A DNA stretch of 62,040 bases from Lobulomyces angularis. Lineage: Eukaryota; Chytridiomycota; Chytridiomycetes; Lobulomycetales; Lobulomycetaceae. Position 1 is the stretch's first letter; every line of letters starts with the position of its first letter. This document shows, one piece after another, positions 58,328-62,040 of this stretch. Under the pieces are notes generated by a model, which worked only from the letters and a program-made list of their open reading frames with translations, searched no databases and was not told the DNA's origin. The stretch lies in assembly GCA_027604685.1 (NCBI GenBank), contig JADHYX010000095.1, forward strand, positions 1 to 62,040, written 5' to 3'. The position numbers and the translations under genes are program-made.

Positions 58328-59237
58328 ATGGAAATGATAAGTCGATTTCACTTTTTACGTTTAATTTCATATCTACTTTTGATTTTACAAACTATATCTG
58401 TAAAGTTTGATTTGCAGAGCACATATGAAGGAAAAGAACTTTGTTTATCTCAGTACATGGCGAAAGATACATTTGGTAAGAAAAATGATGGAATCTCCTT
58501 ACTAATAAGGTTTAAAACTTTTCTTTGATTTTTTAGTTTCAGTAAAGATCATTATTAGCCCTGGAGCGTTTCAAAATGTTGACATAAATGTAAATTTATT
58601 AAAATTTACCTCCCAACAGCAATTTTTTTGTTTTTAGGTGGTAGATAAAAGTCCAAGTTCCAACCTTTTTCATGCAGAAAAAAACTTAAAAAGTGAAGTT
58701 AAATTTGCATTTACCACCCATGAGTGGAATGATGTGGAGTTTTGTTTTAAAAATACTCTGGAAAAAGGTATAGCACTTTATTATTGCTAGGATTTAATTT
58801 GCTAATTTAGGGGCACCATATGGACAAAACCAGTTCAAATCAATTAATTTTCATGTCGACACTGGAGCTGAAGCTACAGATTTTGCAGAACAGAAAAAAA
58901 AAGAAAAGCTAACCGTTTTGGAATTAGAATTAATTAGATTAGAAAACTTGGCACAAGATCTTTCCAATGAATTAGATTATTTACATAAAGCGGAATTCAA
59001 AATGAGAGATATTAACGGTAACTTTTGTGCATAGATATTAACAATAAAATTTTTTATGCGTATTCTTTAGAACTTGCCAATGAACGTGTAAGAAATTTTA
59101 GTATTCTATCAATGCTGGTGTTAGTTGGTGTTGGATTGTGGCAAGTTTGGTACTTAAGAAAATTCTTCCAAGTTAAGGTAATTTATACATTTAATTTTTA
59201 ATATTATTTTTTGATATTTAACTAGAAATTGATTTAA
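58328..59237 (+). CDS. TMED10: p24 family cargo receptor, delta type (TMED10/Erv25)
   Basis: Type I membrane protein of COPI/COPII vesicles cycling between ER and Golgi. Six exons give about 215 residues. The signal peptide is clear (FLRLISYLLLILQTISVKFD). The GOLD domain carries two cysteines (KELCLSQYMAK and DVEFCFKNTLE) for the expected disulfide. A coiled coil follows (VLELELIRLENLAQDLSNEL, then DYLHKAEFKMRDINE). The TM is FSILSMLVLVGVGLWQVWYL, and the tail, completed by a tiny last exon after the acceptor at 59225, reads RKFFQVKKLI. That gives the FF COPII motif and a di-lysine signal. The delta subtype fits the tail. Start ATG 58328; an alternative in-frame ATG is at 58334. The stop is TAA at 59235-59237. 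Convergent with DRC5. Confidence 0.92.
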
Positions 59238-59414
59238 TGTGATGTTAATTAATGTTACCTAAATTATTATTTATAATGCGTTACACTGGTTTAAACTATA
59301 ATTTTTAACCCCATTTTTATGTTTTTCTCGGTGCATATTAATTTGAGATAGAGTTTTCTTCATTTCTAAGTAAAGTTGAAATTTAAAATTAAAAAAAGTA
59401 AGTATTTCTGTTAC

Positions 59415-61571
59415 TTACTCCACTACTATTCCTTGAATAGCAACTACATACTCAGAAGGAATCTCAGTAATTCTTAAGTCGAGTGTGGAAATGTACTTAT
59501 TATGACTTATAGCCTCAAATAAGCTAAAAAAGTAATTAAAAAATACAAAAGCAAATAATACCTTTTTCCAGCTGCGTCAGGTTCAATTTGCCCAGAATCT
59601 CCACTGGAACTTTGGGTGCCAGCGCTATTTACTCTGCTGTTTGTATTGTTTCCCTTTTCGACCACACCACTTAAGTTATTAATAATTTGATTAATTTTTT
59701 CGCCTCCTCTGCTTCCTAGCTTATTGCAACTAATATCAATTCTTCTTAATTTCGGGCAGTTTTTTCGAATTAGTGTGCATAAACTTTTTATTGATTTTTG
59801 CCCTAAATTATTTCCTGATAAATCCAGGGTAGTCAAAAAATTATTTTTCAGCAACAAATTTAATAGCTCCTGTTTAAATTTGGATAAGTCTAAAACAAAA
59901 CAGAGCGACTTACTTCTCCTCCTTCATCACCCAATCTATTTAATCGTAAATTTAATACTTTTAGCTGAGAATTTTCTCCAAACTCAGGTTTTTTCTCATT
60001 ATTTGAAGTGTTAAGGCCATTTATAGGTAATTTTTGAACTTTAGTTTCTGTATTTAAACTTGCAAGAGCTTTGCCAATTGCATGAGCTCCACGGAAGGAA
60101 ATCATGTTATTTGCTAAAATTAAACTATTAAGATTAGTTTTTGGACTTGCAAGAACTGCAGCAAGACCGCGTGCTCCCGAATCACAAATTTTATTGTGAC
60201 TTAAATCTAATTACAGCAATAAGTAACTTTCTACAATTTAAAATTACCTAAGCTCGATAAAGCTTCATTATCTAGTAAAGCGTTTGAGATCAACCTGCAA
60301 CGGTCGTCATCTATTGAGCTTGACTCTATTTTTAAATATTTTAAATTTTTAGCAACGTGTTTTAATTTTAAGCTTTGGGATAGATTTAAACAATCTGTTA
60401 TAGTCATTCCAAATAGTAACCAATTGAAGTTAATTCCACAGTCCCTAACACTTAAGTTCTACTGTTTAATATTTAGTTAGAAATTTTCGCATACCCGTAG
60501 TATAGACTTATGTTCTCTATGTTGAGTAGATTTCCAAATACAACGTTTAAGTCTAAGTGATCTGGTGGTGCATCCGTTGCCTTAATTACAGAAGCTTCTG
60601 CTGGCTCTTTTGGACGAAGCTGATCCAATTCTAACGTTTTTACGAAAGGACTAGCTAATTTTAGCTCACTTAAAAATCTGTTGGTGTCAGTAAAAATTAA
60701 AGATTTGATTGCATTCTTCTCTATTTGATGTTGGTGTGAATTTGCTGATGTGGTGTAGATTACGTGATTTTGTTGCTGCAGCGCCTGTAAAGATTTTTTT
60801 TGATTGATTTCCAAAGGTTTTAATTCCAAAACGTTAATATCTTCAGTTACTCTTGAATTTGGTTGATAATACTCTATTAAGTGCTTACAATATCTTTCAA
60901 AAAATAACCGCTTCCACGATCCACCATGTCTTAATTAATGGTTAATTCTGAAATATCAATTATGGTTTTACTGTTAACTTACCTTTTTGGGTCACAGTTT
61001 ATAAACTTTTCTTGAGCACATTTTTTCCAATACAAATCATCAGGAATTAAATTTGCCGTTATTGATAATGGAAGTGAAGTTGAAATTTCTGATAGCACAC
61101 TTTTTCTATACTTTAAAGGAATTCCGTCTATGATGGGATTCTCTAAAAAAATTGAGTTAAAAATTTATGCTAGGTATTCTTTTATGTACTTTCAAAATTT
61201 TTAACAATAACTTTGATGCAAAGAGCAGTTAACTTTTTAACTGGAGCCAAGTTCCATTCTGGATCTTCACCAATAATTTTTCGTTGATTCATTCTTCTTT
61301 CTACAAAGTTATCTTAGATGTCTGAAAGAAGTATCATACCTTTTGAAGATATAAAACCACCACCAACAATGTTATTGTTAACTTCATTGTTTGAACCAAA
61401 AGTTACTTCATGATTTCCAGTATTGGCGGATTCATTTTCTTTTATTTCCAGCTCCACATTGGTTTGAGGTTCTTTTCCAACCGGTGTAGCTGGTACAGTA
61501 TTGTTAGGAGAGGAAGCTTCTTTACCTTGAAGAGGTTCTTTTGTGGGAACACTGATGGAAACAGTTGACAT
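59415..61571 (-). CDS. TCTE1: Dynein regulatory complex subunit 5 (TCTE1/DRC5)
   Basis: LRR protein of the nexin-dynein regulatory complex, which links axonemal doublets and tunes flagellar bending. About nine exons give roughly 590 residues. After a disordered N-terminus (from ATG 61571, MSTVSISVPTKEP) comes a DRC5 signature: RKIIGEDPEWNLAPVKKLTA, SLPLSITANLIPDDLYWKKC and RHGGSWKRLFFERYCKHLIE. A long family-typical linker leads to leucine-rich repeats (LKVLNLRLNRLGDEGGE, LTTLDLSGNNLGQKSIKSLC, LRRIDISCNKLGSRGGEKIN). The C-terminus is LFEAISHNKYISTLDLRITE, like the animal protein's end. A Ser/Gly/Asn insert (NNTNSRVNSAGTQSSSGDSG) separates the last repeats. The stop is TAA at 59415-59417. Confidence 0.88.
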
Positions 61572-62040
61572 TAATTAAAAAGGATTTGTGAAAGATTTTT
61601 TCACAACAAACGCGATGTTATTGCGGAGTTGCAAAAAAAAAGACGTCAAAAAAATAATGTATGGTTTAAAAATTTTAATAAATTCTATTTTGCAGAATAT
61701 TACAGTACTAAAAAAATTCAAAAAATTTAATAAACTTGCAAAAGTGAATAGAAATAGATCACAGAATTTAAATTTTTAAACACATAAATCTAATGCTGTT
61801 CTCTAGTTATACTTAGAGACAATATCTGCTATGAAACTATATAACGAGTTCATTTAAAATATATATGAAATCTTAAACTAATTTTCGATGTCTTACTTGG
61901 TCCAGAGAGTAAAAAATTATCCAGTGTCGACTGAAGGCAAGTAGTGCATGGACGTAGTTTTTCAACCAATATTTAAAGACTTTTTTATTATTTTAATTTA
62001 CCGGAACCCCTTCCCCTTGGTCGTAACCTGACCTCTATAT
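61572..62040. other. Right-edge stretch, no firm gene
   Basis: Upstream of DRC5. Two overlapping plus-strand frames (61588-61779) are lysine-rich and A-run driven and are not called. At the very edge, the minus strand of about 61995-62040 reads like an exon (RGQVTTKGKGF or SGYDQGEGVP, depending on frame) with a GTAAAT donor. A further minus-strand gene may therefore cross the right end. Nothing else is supported. Confidence 0.2.

Noticed and set aside
61588..61779. 63-residue plus-strand frame upstream of DRC5
   Set aside because: Lysine runs arise from A-tracts, and two overlapping frames are equally open, so neither is supported.
1..62040. Reassigned stop codons (ciliate-like code)
   Set aside because: TAA, TAG and TGA each end well-recognised genes at the expected C-terminus (for example ODAD4 TAA, metacaspase TAG, NDUFA5 TGA), and none is read through inside conserved regions.

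Overview
This is AT-rich nuclear eukaryotic DNA, densely packed with protein-coding genes on both strands. The genes are cut by many very short introns (about 40-100 nt, GT...AG, often packed with poly-A or poly-T). TAA, TAG and TGA all serve as stops, so the genetic code is standard. I see no convincing rRNA or tRNA gene and no CRISPR array. Coordinates given for spliced genes are the outer limits of the coding sequence, introns included.

Organism: the gene set points to a flagellated, aerobic, early-diverging fungus or close fungal relative (chytrid-like or opisthosporidian-like). This is an inference. Flagellar or ciliary genes are ODAD4/TTC25, a tubulin-type cytosolic carboxypeptidase, an inversin-like ankyrin/IQ protein and DRC5/TCTE1. 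A type I metacaspase argues against animals. A Bni4-type phosphatase-docking C-terminus and a Mit_KHE1 protein fit fungi. A complex I subunit (NDUFA5) argues against lineages that have lost complex I, such as anaerobic gut fungi. Other flagellated protists are not excluded.

Layout: 1-1499 (+) 3' part of an unknown gene; 2651-3937 (+) orphan gene; 4240-9198 (+) TRAPPC10; 9602-14982 (-) cohesin STAG/SCC3; 15412-17790 (+) ODAD4, divergent from STAG; 17984-19823 (+) cytosolic carboxypeptidase; 20205-21607 and 21761-22868 (+) tandem paralogues with a conserved C-terminal docking motif; 23022-27446 (+) CTF18; 27832-28826 (+) Mit_KHE1 family; 29144-29424 (+) tiny basic protein; 29661-31306 (+) metacaspase with a WW domain; 31702-32264 (-) NDUFA5; 32351-33458 (+) PEX14; 33755-37491 (-) cytosolic leucyl-tRNA synthetase; 38260-39214 (-) UBE2K-type E2; 39564-43674 (-) UPF2; 43995-46814 (-) SMG5/EST1-like; 47013-48201 (-) six-TM orphan; 48524-48810 a 141-bp tandem duplication; 49097-49739 (-) BAP31; 49994-51840 (+) membrane-anchored helical protein; 52028-56272 (-) inversin-like; 56832-58097 (+) TRA2-like SR protein; 58328-59237 (+) p24 delta; 59415-61571 (-) DRC5.

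The genes are mostly independent housekeeping and flagellar loci. Some neighbours are related in function: UPF2 sits beside an SMG5-like factor (both nonsense-mediated decay), two sister-chromatid cohesion factors (STAG and CTF18) lie within 20 kb, and ODAD4 and the carboxypeptidase are adjacent axonemal genes. The most notable points are the UPF2/SMG5-like pair, the tandem docking-motif paralogues, the WW-metacaspase, a probable homopolymer frameshift inside CTF18, a 21-bp repeat array with a perfect palindrome in the STAG/ODAD4 divergent promoter, and a decayed duplicated segment near 48.5 kb.
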